Shown here one piece after another: positions 35,601 through 49,200 of a stretch of DNA of 64,000 nucleotides (its first letter is position 1; each line of letters begins with the position of its first letter). The notes beneath the pieces are model-generated. The model was not told where the DNA came from. It saw only the letters and a list, made by a program, of their open reading frames with translations, and ran no database searches. The stretch comes from Lytechinus pictus. Taxonomy: Eukaryota > Echinodermata > Echinoidea > Temnopleuroida > Toxopneustidae. Both the position numbers and the translations under genes were made by a program. Location: positions 3,249,501 to 3,313,500 of the forward strand of contig NC_087252.1 in the NCBI RefSeq assembly GCF_037042905.1, given 5' to 3'.

Positions 35601-38600
35601 TTCGGATTAACGAACCTTGGAACAACGAACTTTATTTATTTTTTGGATGAACGAACCTTCAGAACAACGAACCTTATTTCGTTTTCGGATTAATGAACCT
35701 TCGGAACAACGAACCTTATTTCGTTTTCGGATTAACGAACCTTCGGAACAACGAACTTTATTTTGTTTTTGGATGAACGAACCTTCGGAACAACAAACCT
35801 TATTTCGTTTTTGGATTAACGAACCTTCGGAACAACAAACCTTATTTTGTTTTCGGATTAACGAACCTTCGGAACAACAAGCCTTATTTCGTTTTCGGAT
35901 TAACAAAACTTTGGAACAACGAACCTTATTTCGTTTTCGGATGAACGAACCTTCGAAACAACGAACCTTATTTCGTTTTCGGATTAACGAACCTTCGGAA
36001 CAAAGAACCTTATTTCCTTTTTTGGATGAACGAACCTTCGGAACAACGAACCTTATTTCGTTTTCGGATTAACGAACCTTCGGAACAACGAACCTTATTT
36101 CGTTTTCGGATTAACGAACCTTCGGAACAACAAACCTTATTTCGTTTTCGGATTAATGAACCTTCGGAACAACAAACCTTATTTCGTTTTCGCATTAACG
36201 AACCTTCCGAACAACGATCCTTATTTCGTTTTCGGATTAACGAACCTTTGGAACAACGAACCTTTTTTTCGTTTTGGGATTATCGAACCTTCGAAACAAG
36301 GAACCTTATTTTGTTTTCTGATTAACGAACCTTCGGAACAACGAACCTTATTTCGTTTTCGGATTAATGAACCTTCGGAACAACGAACCTTATTTTGTTT
36401 TCGGATTAACGAACCTTCCGAACAACGATCCTGATTTCGTTTTCGGATTAACGAACCTTTGGAACAACGAACCTTATTTCGTTTTGGGATGAACGAACCT
36501 TCAAAACAAAGAACCTTATTTCGTTTTCGGATGAACGAACCTTCGGAACAACAAACCTTATTTCGTTTTTCGGATTAATGAACCTTCGGAACAACGAACC
36601 TTATTTCGTTTTCGCATTAACGAACCTTCCGAACAACGATCCTTATTTAGTTTTCATATTAACGAACCTTTGGAACAACGAACCTTTTTTCGTTTTCGGA
36701 TGAACGAACCTTTGGAACAACGAACCTTATTTCGTATTCGGATTAACGAACCTTCGGAACAACGAACCTTATTTCGTTTTCGGATGAACCAACCTTCTGA
36801 ACAACGAACCTTATTTCGTTTTCGGATTAACGAACCTTCCGAACAACGATCCTTATTTCGTTTTCGGATGAACCAACCTTCTGAACAACGAACCTTATTT
36901 CGTTTTCGGATTAACGAACCTTCCGAACAACGATCCTTATTTCGTTTTCGGATTAACGAACCTTTGGAACAACGAACCTTATTTCGTTTTGGGATTATCG
37001 AACCTTCGAAACAAGGAACCTTATTTCGTATTCGGATTAACGAACCTTCGGAACAACGAACCTTATTTCGTTTTCGGATGAACCAACCTTCTGAACAACG
37101 AACCTTATTTCGTTTTCGGATTAACGAACCTTCTGAACAACGATCCTTATTTCGTTTTTGGATTAACGAACCTTTGGAACAATGAACCTTATTTCGTTTT
37201 GGGATTATCGAACCTTCGACACAAGGAACCTTATTTTGTTTTCGGATTACAAACCTTCGGAAAAACGAACCTTATTTCGTTTTCGGATAAATGAACCTTC
37301 GGAACAACAAACCTTATTTCGTTTTCGGATTAACGAACCTTGGAACAACGAACCTTATTTCGTTTTTGGATGAACGAACCTTCGGAACAACGAACCATAT
37401 TTTGTTTTCGGATTAATGAACCTTCGGAACAACGAACCTTATTTCGTTTTCGGATTAACGAACCTTCGGAACAACGAACTTTATTTTGTTTTTGGATGAA
37501 CGAACCTTCGGAACAACAAACCTTATTTCGTTTTCGGATTAACGAACCTTCGGAACAACGAACCTTATTTTGTTTTCGGATTAACGAACCTTCGGAACAA
37601 CAAACCTTATTTCGTTTTCGGATTAACAAAACTTTGGAACAACGAACCTTATTTCGTTTTCGGATGAACGAACCTTCGAAACAACGAACCTTATTTCGTT
37701 TTAGGATTAACGAACCTTCGGAACAAAGAACCTTATTTCCTTTTTTGGATGAACGAACCTTCGGAACAACGAACCTTATTTCGTTTTCGGATTAACGAAC
37801 CTTCGGAACAACGAACCTTATTTCGTTTTCGGATTAACGAACCTTCGGAACAACAAACCTTATTTCGTTTTCGGATTAATGAACCATCGGAACAACGAAC
37901 CTTATTTCGTTTTCGCATTAACGAACCTTCCGAACAACGATCCTTATTTCGTTTTCGGATTAACGAACCTTTGGAACAACGAACCTTTTTTCGTTTTGGG
38001 ATTATCGAACCTTCGAAACAAGGAACCTTATTTTGTTTTCTGATTAACGAACCTTCGGAACAACGAACCTTATTTCCTTTTCGGATTAATGAACCTTCGG
38101 AACAACGAACCTTATTTCGTTTTCGGATTAACGAACCTTCCGAACAACGATCCTGATTTCGTTTTCGGATTAACGAACCTTTGGAACAACGAACCTTATT
38201 TTGTTTTGGGATGAACGAACCTTCAAAACAAAGAACCTTATTTCGTTTTCGGATGAACGAACCTTCGGAACAACAAACCTTATTTCGTTTTTCGGATTAA
38301 TGAACCTTCGGAACAACGAACCTTATTTCGTTTTCGCATTAACGAACCTTCCGAACAACGATCCTTATTTCGTTTTCGGATTAACGAACCTTTGGAACAA
38401 CGAACCTTTTTTCGTTTTGGGATTATCGAACCTTCGAAACAAGGAACCTTATTTCGTTTTCTGATTAACGAACCTTCGGAACAACGAACCTTATTTCGTT
38501 TTCGGATTAATGAACCTTCGGAACAACGAACCTTATTTCGTTTTCGGATTAACGAACCTTCCGAACAACGATCCTGATTTCGTTTTCGGATTAACGAACC

Positions 38601-39795
38601 TTTGGAACAACGAACATTATTTCGTTTTGGGATGAACGAACCTTCAAAACAAAGAACCTTATTTCGTTTTCGGATGAACGAACCTTCGGAACAACAAACC
38701 TTATTTCGTTTTCGGATTAACGAACCTTTGGAACAACGAACCTTATTTCGTTTTGGGATTATCGAACCTTCGAAACAAGGAACCTTATTTTGTTTTCGGA
38801 TTAACGAACCTTCGGAACAACGAACCTTATTTCGTTTTCGGATTAATGAACCTTCGGAACAACGAACCTTATTTCGTTTTCGAATTAACGAACCTTCCGA
38901 ACAACGATCCTTATTTCGTTTTTGGATTAATGAACCTTCCGGACAACGATCCTTATTTCGTTTTCGGGTTAACGAACCTTTGGAACAACGAACCTTATTT
39001 CGTTTTGGGATCATCGAACCTTCGAAACAAGGAACCTTATTTAGTTTTCGGATTAATGAATCTTCGGAAAAACGAACCTTATTTCGTTTTCGGATGAACG
39101 AACCTTCAAAACAACGAACCTTTTTTAGTTTTAGGATTAATGAACCTTCGGAAAAACGAACCTTATTTCGTTTTCGGATTAACGAACCTTCGGAACACTA
39201 ACCTTATTTCGTTTTTGGATGAACGAACCTTCGGAACAACAAACCTTATTTCGTTTTCGAATTAACGAACTTTCGGAACAACGAACCTTATTTTGTTTTC
39301 GGATTAACAAAACTTTGGAACAACGAACCTTATTTCGTTTTCGGATGAAGGAACCTTAGAAACAACGAACCTTATTTCGTTTTCGGATTAACGAACCTTC
39401 GGAACAACGAACCTTATTTCGTTTTCGGATGAACGAACCTTCGGAACAACGAACCTTATTTCGTTTTCGGATTAATGAACCTTCGGAACAACGAACCTTA
39501 TTTCGTTTTCGGATTAACGGACCTTCGGAACAACAAACCTTATTTCGTTTTCGGATTATCGAACCTTCAAAACAACGAACCTTATTTCGTTTTGGGATTA
39601 TCGAACCTTCGGAACAACAAATCTTATTTTGTTTTCGGATTATTGAACCTTCGGAATAACGAACCATCGAAATAACGCCACAAATGGTCGGATTAACGAA
39701 CCCCTTTTCGTTTTCAGATTAACGAACATCGAGGAATAGGCAATTTACATGTTTCGGAATTACGAATCTTCGGAATAAAGAACCTTCGGAATTAC
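32635..39795. mobile_element. Foldback element with hugely expanded 42-bp-repeat right arm
   Basis: Left arm 32635-32892: six or so units of cgtaattccgaaggttcgt in plus orientation. Spacer 32893-34140 with hAT-like debris and C/A tracts. Right arm 34147-39795: inverted units. The outermost sequence of the right arm (ggaattacgaa, 39788-39799) mirrors the left start. The same architecture is seen at 20545-21775. Confidence 0.65.
34147..39795. repeat. 42-bp minisatellite array, ~130 units
   Basis: Consensus unit includes ttcggattaacgaaccttcg followed by gaacaacgaaccttatttcg and tt. The 42-bp length is a multiple of three, so 14-residue repeats stay open on both strands (plus NEPSEQRTLFRFRI; minus RKRNKVRCSEGSLI). 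Frame breaks at 1-2-bp indels, varying starts and lack of splice context argue against a protein. Higher-order repeats: 34988-35443 recurs at 35617-36072 (629 bp apart) and at 37340-37795. Confidence 0.95.
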
Positions 39796-39799
39796 GAAG

Positions 39800-40149
39800 T
39801 TTAACCGGGGATTCATGGTACTGGAATGCATGTTAATGACATTAATTTTCTCACTTAATTGAGTGCTATGCATTCTGATATAACCTGAGAACACTCAAAT
39901 TCATTATCTCAAATTAAGTTTGTGAACTGTTTGTGAAGTATTTATAAGTGTGGTGTGCCATATTTTCTTGGAAATATGAAAACAAATGTGCATGTAAATA
40001 TAAACTAAAATTATTGACCCCCTAAATAGAAAAAAAATAACAGCAACAACAAACACAAAAACAGATAAAATAAGCACTTCATACAGAAAAATACGATTGA
40101 TTACATTTTGTTTGCAGAAGAATGCTTTATAATTGTTCATCATTACACA
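39800..40149. other. Intergenic spacer
   Basis: AT-rich; no gene or repeat recognised. Confidence 0.5.
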
Positions 40150-40448
40150 CACTGTTAAAAAACCTGATTTTATAGAAAAAAACTAAATTTTGCAGAAAGC
40201 AATAACAGAATCATTCTGTAAATTCATAAAACGGGAATTTTTCTACAATTTAACAGAACAGGTCTGCTTAAAAAAGGGAAAATGGTGTTTTATTTAAGGA
40301 ACTTTGTAAGGTTCCATACATCTAATACAATTTCCTGTAATTTTACATGATATAATGTAAGATTACGCAATCTGGTAAGATTACAGGTGTTCTCGAGACT
40401 CTGCTGCAGGAACTTATTTGATTTATAAGGATAAATTTTCTAACAGTG
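40150..40448. mobile_element. CACTG-ended MITE
   Basis: Ends CACTGTTAAAAAACC and ggataaattttctaacagtg, 2-bp flanking CA on both sides. 299 bp, no ORF. Same terminal pentamer as the 7.2-kb element. Confidence 0.6.
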
Positions 40449-41039
40449 CATAATGTTAGCTTCCTATTAATGCTCTTAAATGTGGAGTAGTATCAGTTTT
40501 GATAATATGTGTGAGCTTACAATTATACCGATGCCTAAGTGTGAAATTGATATACGTTGATATATTACAATACATTCAACTCAATTCATTTCAATTCATT
40601 TTTCATTCTTCAACATAATATAAGATAGATTGATTCAATTTGAATAAAATCTTGAACAAAATTCAATATTGAAAAAAAGATAAACATATTCGATAAGTGA
40701 TTTAAATATAAATTAACATACATGTCAAGTTTAAATCAATATAATCAATATCATTAAATATAAATAAATAAATACAATTATATATCATAAGAAGAAACGA
40801 GGAGTCCACTAAAAAGCAAAGCTTGTAGAATGTGGACCCCTCAAAAAATAGATACTAGGAATATTGAAATATAAGTAAAGGAATACATGAAGATAACGAA
40901 AAGGGCAAAAAATAATAATACTAATAGATATAAACACGAAACAACACAACACAGGAACATAAGGTTGACAATAGTACGATGACAACTGCCTAGAATATAG
41001 AAAGAAAATAGAGATAGGGAGAGGGAAGCAAAGCTAATC

Positions 41040-41265
41040 TGCTGCATATATATTATGTCTACACATACATACACACTCAATGCACATATACATATATACA
41101 CACACACATATATATATATATACACATATACTCATATTTAAGCACATACATACATTTATATATATATACACATGCACACACACACACACATGTAAACACA
41201 CCCTAATACACCCTAACACACGCACTCATTCACACACACACACTCGGACATACACACATACAATA
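41040..41265. repeat. CA/TA microsatellite cluster
   Basis: Interrupted (CA)n and (TA)n tracts. The short ORFs across it are repeat artefacts. Confidence 0.9.
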
Positions 41266-41419
41266 TAAAAGGTACAATATAATGTATAGACAAGCTATAA
41301 CTTTTACATTTCAAATCTTATGTGTAACTGGAAAAAATAAGGCTTTTATGTTCTGTTTAAACATAGATAATAGATTAGCAAAAAAGCATACAAATATTAG
41401 TTTAAATATTAAATATAAT

Positions 41420-42330
41420 TCATTAAGGTTTTAGGAGCATAAATTTTAGTTTGTTTTTAAAGGACAGTAAAGAACGGGCATTTTTAATCTCATCGTCAAG
41501 GGAATTCCAAAATCTTGGACCTCTATATAAGTAAGTATTTTGTGCTAGATGCGTTCTGAGGAGGGGCAAGTGATATTCATTTGACTGCCTGGTGGGATAG
41601 TTATGGAGGGATTGGTTTTGGTGAAACATAGAATCAAATATGCGTGGCAACGAATTATTTTTGTATTTATACATGAATTGACCTAATTGAAATAAATATA
41701 ATTTTTGGTATTTTCATGATTTTATGTTCCAGGAACAATTGATCTGTATAAGAACGAACTGGTGCATTACATATAATTCGGAGTGTTTTCTTTTGTAAAA
41801 ATGATATTTTGTCCAATAAAGAATTATGGGTATTTCCCCATGCTAATATTCCATAATTAAGGTAAGGTAAAATCAAAGAGGCGTATAACATGAGTAATGT
41901 GACCGAAGAAAAATAGTGTTTTAACTTATTAATTACACCAATATTACGAGATAATATTTTGCTCACATTAAGAACGTGGGGTTTCCAAGAAAGCTTATTA
42001 TCAACTATAATTCCTAAAAAAAAAATGTTGGGAAACACATTGTAAAGGTGTATCATCAAAGATAATGTCAGAAGGTAAAGATTCAATAGAATTACTAAAT
42101 ATCATATATTTTGGGAAACACATTGTAAAGGTGTATCATCAAAGATAGTGTCAGAAGGTAAAGATTCAATAGAATTACTAAATATCATATATTTGGTTTG
42201 TTTAAATTAAGAGATAGTTTATTGGCGCATATCCATTGAGTAATATTTAGCAGTTCCAAATCCATGATCTGAACTAGGGTGTGAGGGTTTCTGTGAGCAA
42301 AAAATACATTTATACATGTATGTACATTGA
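41420..42330 (-). pseudogene. Non-LTR retrotransposon reverse transcriptase, C-terminal part
   Basis: Minus-strand frames show reverse transcriptase and thumb signatures: ITQWICANKLSLNLNKP (about 42220), then FLGIIVDNKLSWKPH, SLILPYLNYGILAWGN, LQKKTLRIICNAP and YRGPRFWNSLDDEIKN, ending near 41423. The frame is broken by a stop/frameshift near 41670 and by an 83-bp tandem duplication (42028-42110 against 42111-42193). A different lineage from the fragment at 29035-30240. Confidence 0.85.
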
Positions 42331-42780
42331 TCGTGAATTTACCTAGCCCTACATTATATACATAAATGACTATATCATTGTCAAGCCTGGCCCGTTCACC
42401 GATGAGAGTAGGTTACATCTGGTACTGATTAATAGATTAATCTTTCTTTCTCATGAGTATCTCAAAACTGTTCCACGCTTAAATTGTAAGTTGTCCCTCG
42501 AATGCATTGTAAAGTCGTGGAAAATGCAATATATTAAAATATTAAACGCATTTACAATTTCTAAAGCTTTCTATTCATTCTTTATCATCTAGAGACAGTT
42601 TTAAGAAGACAAATGGATTTCATGACCAGGAGTCAATCTTGATATCTAAAAAAGGATTTGAAAAAATATATAATATATATTTATTTTGTCAAGTCAACGT
42701 TGATTATGTAATAAATCTAGATTACATTAAATAGATTACCAATTTCTATATTAAATTTGTCTTACGTCATCAGATATATT

Positions 42781-42786
42781 TTTATT
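42781..42786 (-). terminator. Candidate poly(A) signal for gene B
   Basis: AATAAA on the minus strand, 167 bp past the stop codon. AT-rich flanks make chance occurrence easy. Confidence 0.4.
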
Positions 42787-42952
42787 TTTGTAAGTGTTTG
42801 TTCCGAAACAATACTAATTTGTTCATTTGTTGATATGTCTATTCTAACTATTTTAACCGCAAGCCAGTCATTTTTCTAGCTATGGAATATGGCAACCTTT
42901 CAATTCAATCATTGCATGGGAAATAACTCATAAATATGTGGTGATCACCGAA

Positions 42953-43252
42953 TCAATACTCTCTGTTGCAATTCCTCTCTGGGGAAATGTTAAAGGAACT
43001 GTGCAAAATATGTGCAAACTTTTGTTGAAGTATGGCATCTGAAGTTGAACCCCCTTGCAGTGATGAAGCACATGCTGACTGTATAGGATTCGGAGAAGAA
43101 AAGTTACCAGGTGGACTGGTTTGATGATTGGGTGGAATACCTGGGTGAGCTATTGCCTTCATTTCCATGTATTCTTGGGAATCCTGGATGGTTTCCTTAG
43201 GAACCACATTACTTCGGGAAACAGCGGGATCTCCACCAACAGCAGGTTTGGA
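42953..43252 (-). CDS. Gene B terminal cytoplasmic exon with YMEM motif
   Basis: Starts phase 0 after ctgtag and ends at TGA (42953-42955). 99 residues, Pro/Ser/Gln-rich. QEYMEM matches the YxxM docking site for PI3K p85 SH2 domains. The Pro-rich HPGIPPNHQTSPPGN stretch could bind SH3 or WW domains. AATAAA candidates on the minus strand follow at 42781-42786 and near 42680. Confidence 0.8.
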   Translation of the reverse strand, partial: SKPAVGGDPAVSRSNVVPKETIQDSQEYMEMKAIAHPGIPPNHQTSPPGNFSSPNPIQSACASSLQGGSTSDAILQQKFAHILHSSFNISPERNCNREY

Positions 43253-46200
43253 CTACAGTTAGGAAAAATGTATGAAATGGAAAATTTAATGAGTAACACC
43301 TTTAAGAGTTGACCTGGAATTCAAAACATAAATTTCTTATACCATAAGTTGTTCGCGTGGCTGGAGATAAACTAATGGCCTTCTTATCGCCAATGAGTTT
43401 CGATTTACATCAATTTTATCGTTGTAGATGCACAATGTATAAAATAATGTCATGAGGGGATAAGATTTTAATATATCTATACTATTATATACTAGTATAT
43501 CTAAAATGTATAATTCGTTGCATGTATATTAAAAATGGCGTCGAAAATTGAGCATGATGATGATCAGCATATGTATATTATATAAATAATGAATGTTTAT
43601 GAGTGCGATGGAGAGAATACTTCATGAGGTAAAAGATGAAAAGATCCATTCAACGAGGCGTAGCCAAGTTGAATGGATCATTCATTTCATCTTTCACCGA
43701 ATGAAGTAATCTGTCCATTGCACGAATGAAGGAACATTCATTATTTGGTTAATATGACACTTTTTTTTCATAGAAAATTTATCAGTTACGATGCAAAATA
43801 TGATCATGCAGTGCGAGCTCGGTCTGTTGATTGTCGTGTTTGTCGCGTACAATGCCAGCGTGCAATGGACAAAATCGTATGGATCCAAAATTGCACGATG
43901 AAAGGACCCTAAATTGCACGGTCGATGACGTCATTGTAAAATGGTCCGAAAGGTCAAACAACCAATCAAATGCCAAGGATCTATCTAGGTGTCATATAAA
44001 TATTGTTATTATAAGTGTTGCCTTTTCTCGTCAACAATATCACACGAAATAGTATTCTCGAACTGGATCTATTGAAATATATATTCAGCTTTACTTAAAA
44101 ATTCGGTTTTAAAAAATTGAACAAGATTGGATTGGTATTGCCAATTATATTTACCATGATGGAATTCACATAAAGAGGCTCGTGGTTCGAGTTTTTCTGG
44201 TGCATTGCGGTCACTGGCACTCCATCAGCCATGTCTTCGTCCCCTGCTACAAAAGCAAATTTGAAAATGAAAGACATTTAAGGAGATTTCATTCTGTCTG
44301 TTTTGATTACGTGTATATGTATTGTCCGCGAATAAATGGGTAATCAACGCGAGAAGATAATTGGAAAGAGAGACACTGACATTATGCTTAGATATCGAAC
44401 ACTATATCGAATTGTTATTAATTAATTACTATTATTTTATTTTGGCAATAAAAAGTATACTAAATTGGTGAAATGAAGCATAAAACATAATGAATAGAGT
44501 ATGGATTGAGCACCCACTGGACTGCCTGGGTCAAATAAAGTTAAGTGATGTATTAACGGATAGTGAAATAATAAATCTAGATAACGGTAACGCTGAAAAT
44601 CACCAAAAGATCGCCAACAAAGAAAAAAAATTCAACATTGACAGTTAAAAAATAAATCGTTTCATTGGGAGCATGCAATGGCAAATTACTAATTTCAAAG
44701 CCATCTGGCGCATATTCTACAAATAAAACCAGTTTTATTCCCTTCTAATCTCTCATTGTAAATTCCGTTAAAAGTGCACATGATGTGCATGTTGAGCTTA
44801 TCATGCTTATTAACGTTGAATATGAGTCCAAACTGACTCAGTTTTGGTTGAATTGGCCAAAAATTGAAATGACATTTCCTGTAAATACATTAATAAAACA
44901 GTTGCGATGAACTATATAAATATCTTTGTTATGGTTATAGCTATAATTATAATAGCCTTGTAATCACCATGCACTCTAGAAACACTGAGTAGAATTTTAC
45001 CCAATATTTGGTATTTAGGGAACATGCATGTTTGCTGAGTATGTTTTTTTTTTTTTTTTTACATATTTCAACGCAACATTGCGTAAAATCTTTTTTACTC
45101 AACCAACATGCATGTTCCAATTTTACCCAGTATTGCACTGTAAAAAATTGCTGTAATTTGTACGGTAAATTGATGTAAATTTTAACAGTAAGATACTGTA
45201 ATGATGATTTTACAGTAATTTGCCGTATTATTCAGGCGGTACACGGTAATTTACAGCAATCATTCGAGTTCTTTTTTTGGGAGATCAACTTTACAGTAAT
45301 TTACTGTAATTGAGCACGCGAAATGCATTCTGGGATACAACACGTCACACGCGCATGCGCCTCTTACTCGGCGCGGAGCATAAATTCTTGCAAAATTTCG
45401 AGTGTCAGATCGATAAGAAGTGCCGTCGGAACTGCTGTTGTTTTAAATTCAACTTTACGTCTCCGGTCAAGTACACATTCCCTGGTAAGTAGTGATATTT
45501 TCATCCTGTAGATCCTTCACATGTAGAAATGTTTTGTTGAACTGTTTTACATATAATGTAATCTTTCATGGAACTCTGACATTCACCATCCTCACTTTTC
45601 GCGCTCTCTCTCTCTGTTGTCTATGAAGATGTATGTGTTAATGTGTGTTGTGCGGATGTTGTCTACGGAAGATGTGTACTGTGTAGATTTAGACTTAGAG
45701 TTGTGCGGGGTGTTGACTCAAATTTTGACTGTTTTTAACTTGCTAAAAAATAGTAAAGACCTATGCATAGAAATTTGGTATGTGTTGAAATTATCATTAA
45801 AATGCCTCTTAGCAATTCCATCATATCGACTAAATTTCATTACGCTACTTTTTGCTAGATCAGCTAGATAGATTGCATCGGATTCCGATGTCTGCACGCA
45901 GTTTAGCCATGCAACCCTGGCCATACTCGTACAGTACAGTCATGCAGCGCAGCATGCAGTGCTAGTGCAGTGCTGTATGGTGCGAGCTAGCTAGCCAGCG
46001 CATGCATGCAGCGCGCGCTAGCGCTAGCGATATGGCAAGGAGTTCCGGCCGACCGTGGGCAATCGTCTGTTACAGTCTGGTCTTTTGCATTGTGACGTCA
46101 TCACTGTTTGAAAGCGTGCGCGTGCATATAATTAGCCAAGGATGGGGAAGGGGGATACTCCCATGAATTCATTTGTGTCTTTTTCACAATGTAACACATA

Positions 46201-49200
46201 TATATTTCCTTTGCTATTGCAGTTTTTACACTTTGATAATGGTAAACTTTTCTTGAAAATATAGACTTATCCATTTGTAAATATTTTTAAAGTTGATCAC
46301 AAATAACACACAAACAATTTTTTTTTCCAACTCTATATTTCTACTTCTCGGTTCTCCACTTTTTTGTTTTGTCCTTTTCTTCCCGCTGCTTCTAATTATT
46401 CACCTCCTTTGTCTTCTTTCTTCACCAATTTCTTCTCCTTTGCCTTCCTTCTTGCCACCTCCCCTTTCCTTTTTTTTTTTTTTTATTTCCTCTTTTAATA
46501 TTCTAATTAATTCTTATCTCTTCTTTTGGCTTCTCCTACTTCTCATATCTCTTCCATCTTGTCAAACTCTTTCTCATTTTGCTTCTTACTCATTCCATGT
46601 CTATCTTCTTGTCCCCTATCTCCCTCCCCTCCTGCCCAGGACCCTACTCATTCAACTTATTATTTTTTTCTATTTTTTCCCTCTCTCTCTTCCTCCAGTA
46701 CTTCTCGTGGAAGCTGCGGCTGCAAAAGATGATGCAAACCTGCATGATGTAGCATCTGGTGTGCTGAGAGGGTTGCAGAGCCTGTTTAAAGAAGGGAATG
46801 ACTCCCTTTTCCTCATCCGTGATGTAAGATTTAATAATTACTCTCCTGAAAAATGTTTTGCGCTATTAGTCCTGAGTGAAAAAGTTAGTATTTAATAATT
46901 GCTTTTGTATCGATGACTCTGGACTTTTCAAGACCCTTTGTGGAACCTTTCCTTAGATCTGTTTTTTTTTTCTTTTTTTTTCTTCAATTTTTAATTTTTT
47001 GTTGTGGGGGGGGGGGGGTGTTTTGTTGCTAAGGCACGCCCCCATTTGAAAAAAGAAATGAGAGAGATCACTTGCCCTTCCCCCTTCGAGGTGGTACATA
47101 ATTGAAAATTAATTGATGATTATTTCTAGATTGTATTGGACCTTCACTCTTGGGGACTGCATGCTGTATGAAAATTAAAATCAATTAAATGACACTGAAG
47201 AGTTGAATCTTGTGTGTAATGGTAATGGAAACATGGGATTATCATATATTTTCAGGTTACAGATACTGCTGAGGACATGGAGAAAGAGGGAGATGCATCT
47301 GATTCACCCAAACTCATAATCCAAGGTGCATGACAACTTCCAGTGTTTTTAATCAAACCTCTTAGAATAATATAATACAGACATTTAAAACATTCTCAGA
47401 TTTAGGTCTAGACTAAATCTGTACAGACATGTACGTTTATTTTGTGTCAATTTTCTTAAACAGACTTGTATTTCATATGTACATCTTTCACTTTCAGCAT
47501 TTCAGATTTGCCATGCTTGTAATTATATGCAGTCATTAACAAAAGAGACATGTGAATACTGCATGATCCCAGCCTTTAAAACTGGGCAAAAAACATAAAT
47601 TATAGTTTTTCACTTTGTAACGCGTCCATAAGGGGGGGGGGGGGGGAATCAGGACAATTGGAAATAAATAACTGAATTTTACTCTAGTGAATTTGTACCA
47701 GAGATTTTCCCATCAGCTAGTGTTATAAAACAAATTATAGAAAATGAAGCTCATAACGATTAAATCTTAACATTATTTTGTTTGATAGGAGATCCATTTG
47801 ACTCGGCCAAGTCCCAGTGGATGGTCATGGTTGAAAGCAGAGTTATTGGCCATTCATCATCAACAACTGAAGGCTTTCTTTGTGGGGTGGCATACCTTTT
47901 TGCCACCTATTACAACCTCAATTTGGAATATCCAAGCACGGCTGCAGCAACACTGGAGTTCATTCAGAGGTACAATATGGCATGCAAAATATCGGACCAT
48001 TTTCTGGAACTGACATAAGTCCAATTTCATGGACATCCTAGCTAAATGGAATTTCAGTCTGAAAAATAACTTGATTTAAAAAAATGTGGAAAAATAAAGA
48101 AAAATATTGGTGAAGGTTTGAAGAAAATCCGTCAAAATTTTTTGTTAGAGTTGTGAATATTTCAAGTTATGATGTTGTGACGTCACATCCGAGCAGCTCA
48201 TAAATTTAAGCATTTTGATTCTAGAACATACTTTCTTATCTGATAAATAGGCTTTTTATTAATGTGCTACTGCTTTGCGACTTGATGGAGCGAGCAACAT
48301 CCGACTGTTGCCTTGCCTTAGAAAACAAAGACATTCTTCACAGTACTTCTGCATTTATTTGGGAGCCAAATATGATTTCCATTGCAAGTGTCACGTTTTG
48401 AAAGCAAGAAAGCTCCTTGTTGAAAGTAAGCAAACCCAGCAGTACTGTGGGGAACTCCAAAATTTCAAGAACTTATTAGCGACTAGCACACTAACATCTG
48501 GTGTATTTTGGTGCAGGTTAATGATTACGTACTTGAGTAGAGAAGAGTGTGTCTCTGTACTAACAATAGAAAAAAGTGATTTAAAAAGTATTCTTTTTTA
48601 AGTAAAGCTGGCTTGATGGAGCCATCTATAATTACTGTTTGATAAATTTCATTTTAGGTTTGTCAATTTATTTTGACTCCCTCAGTTTTCATTTGATTGT
48701 TTTTATTTATTTTTTTTCTGTAATATCTTTTTCTCCCTGTCTCTCAGATGTCTCCTCGGAATAAGCCCTGATGGGTCGAAGTGCCATGCGTCGAAGAGTC
48801 ACTGCAACGCGAAAGTAGTGTCATTTGTGCGTCGGTTTGCTGATTTCCAGTGGCTTTAATTTCCTGATTTGTACATTTTACCCCATCATCTAAAAACATG
48901 TGATTTTATATATCACCCAATAATACTATGTTCGCTTGGTCACCATCCTCTTGAATAATTGGTTGAGCTTTGTCTGACCAAGCAACTACAGAGTTTATGC
49001 CCAATATTGCATAACATGAGAAACTTGCTGAAATAGATTGTCGACATGCTAGTTATGAGAGAACATTCATTTGAATATGCTATTAAGTTGACATTGCCCA
49101 CAACTTTATTTTAGCCGTTTCTCAAATCCAGGTCAAGTAAGAGTGGGGGAGGGGTAAAATTCATATAGAAATTGTAAATGTAAAGGGGTTTCATACTTGG

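Noticed and set aside
38280-39014. 244-codon minus-strand ORF
   Set aside because: Same 42-bp array read on the other strand.
44155-44243. ITIM in gene B tail (LYVNSI)
   Set aside because: The consensus needs S/I/V/L at -2 and I/V/L at +3; here they are Pro and Ser.
46293-46895. 200-codon Ser/Leu/Pro-rich ORF
   Set aside because: Pyrimidine-rich intron sequence before the acceptor at 46698; only its last part is the real exon 2 of the transposon gene.
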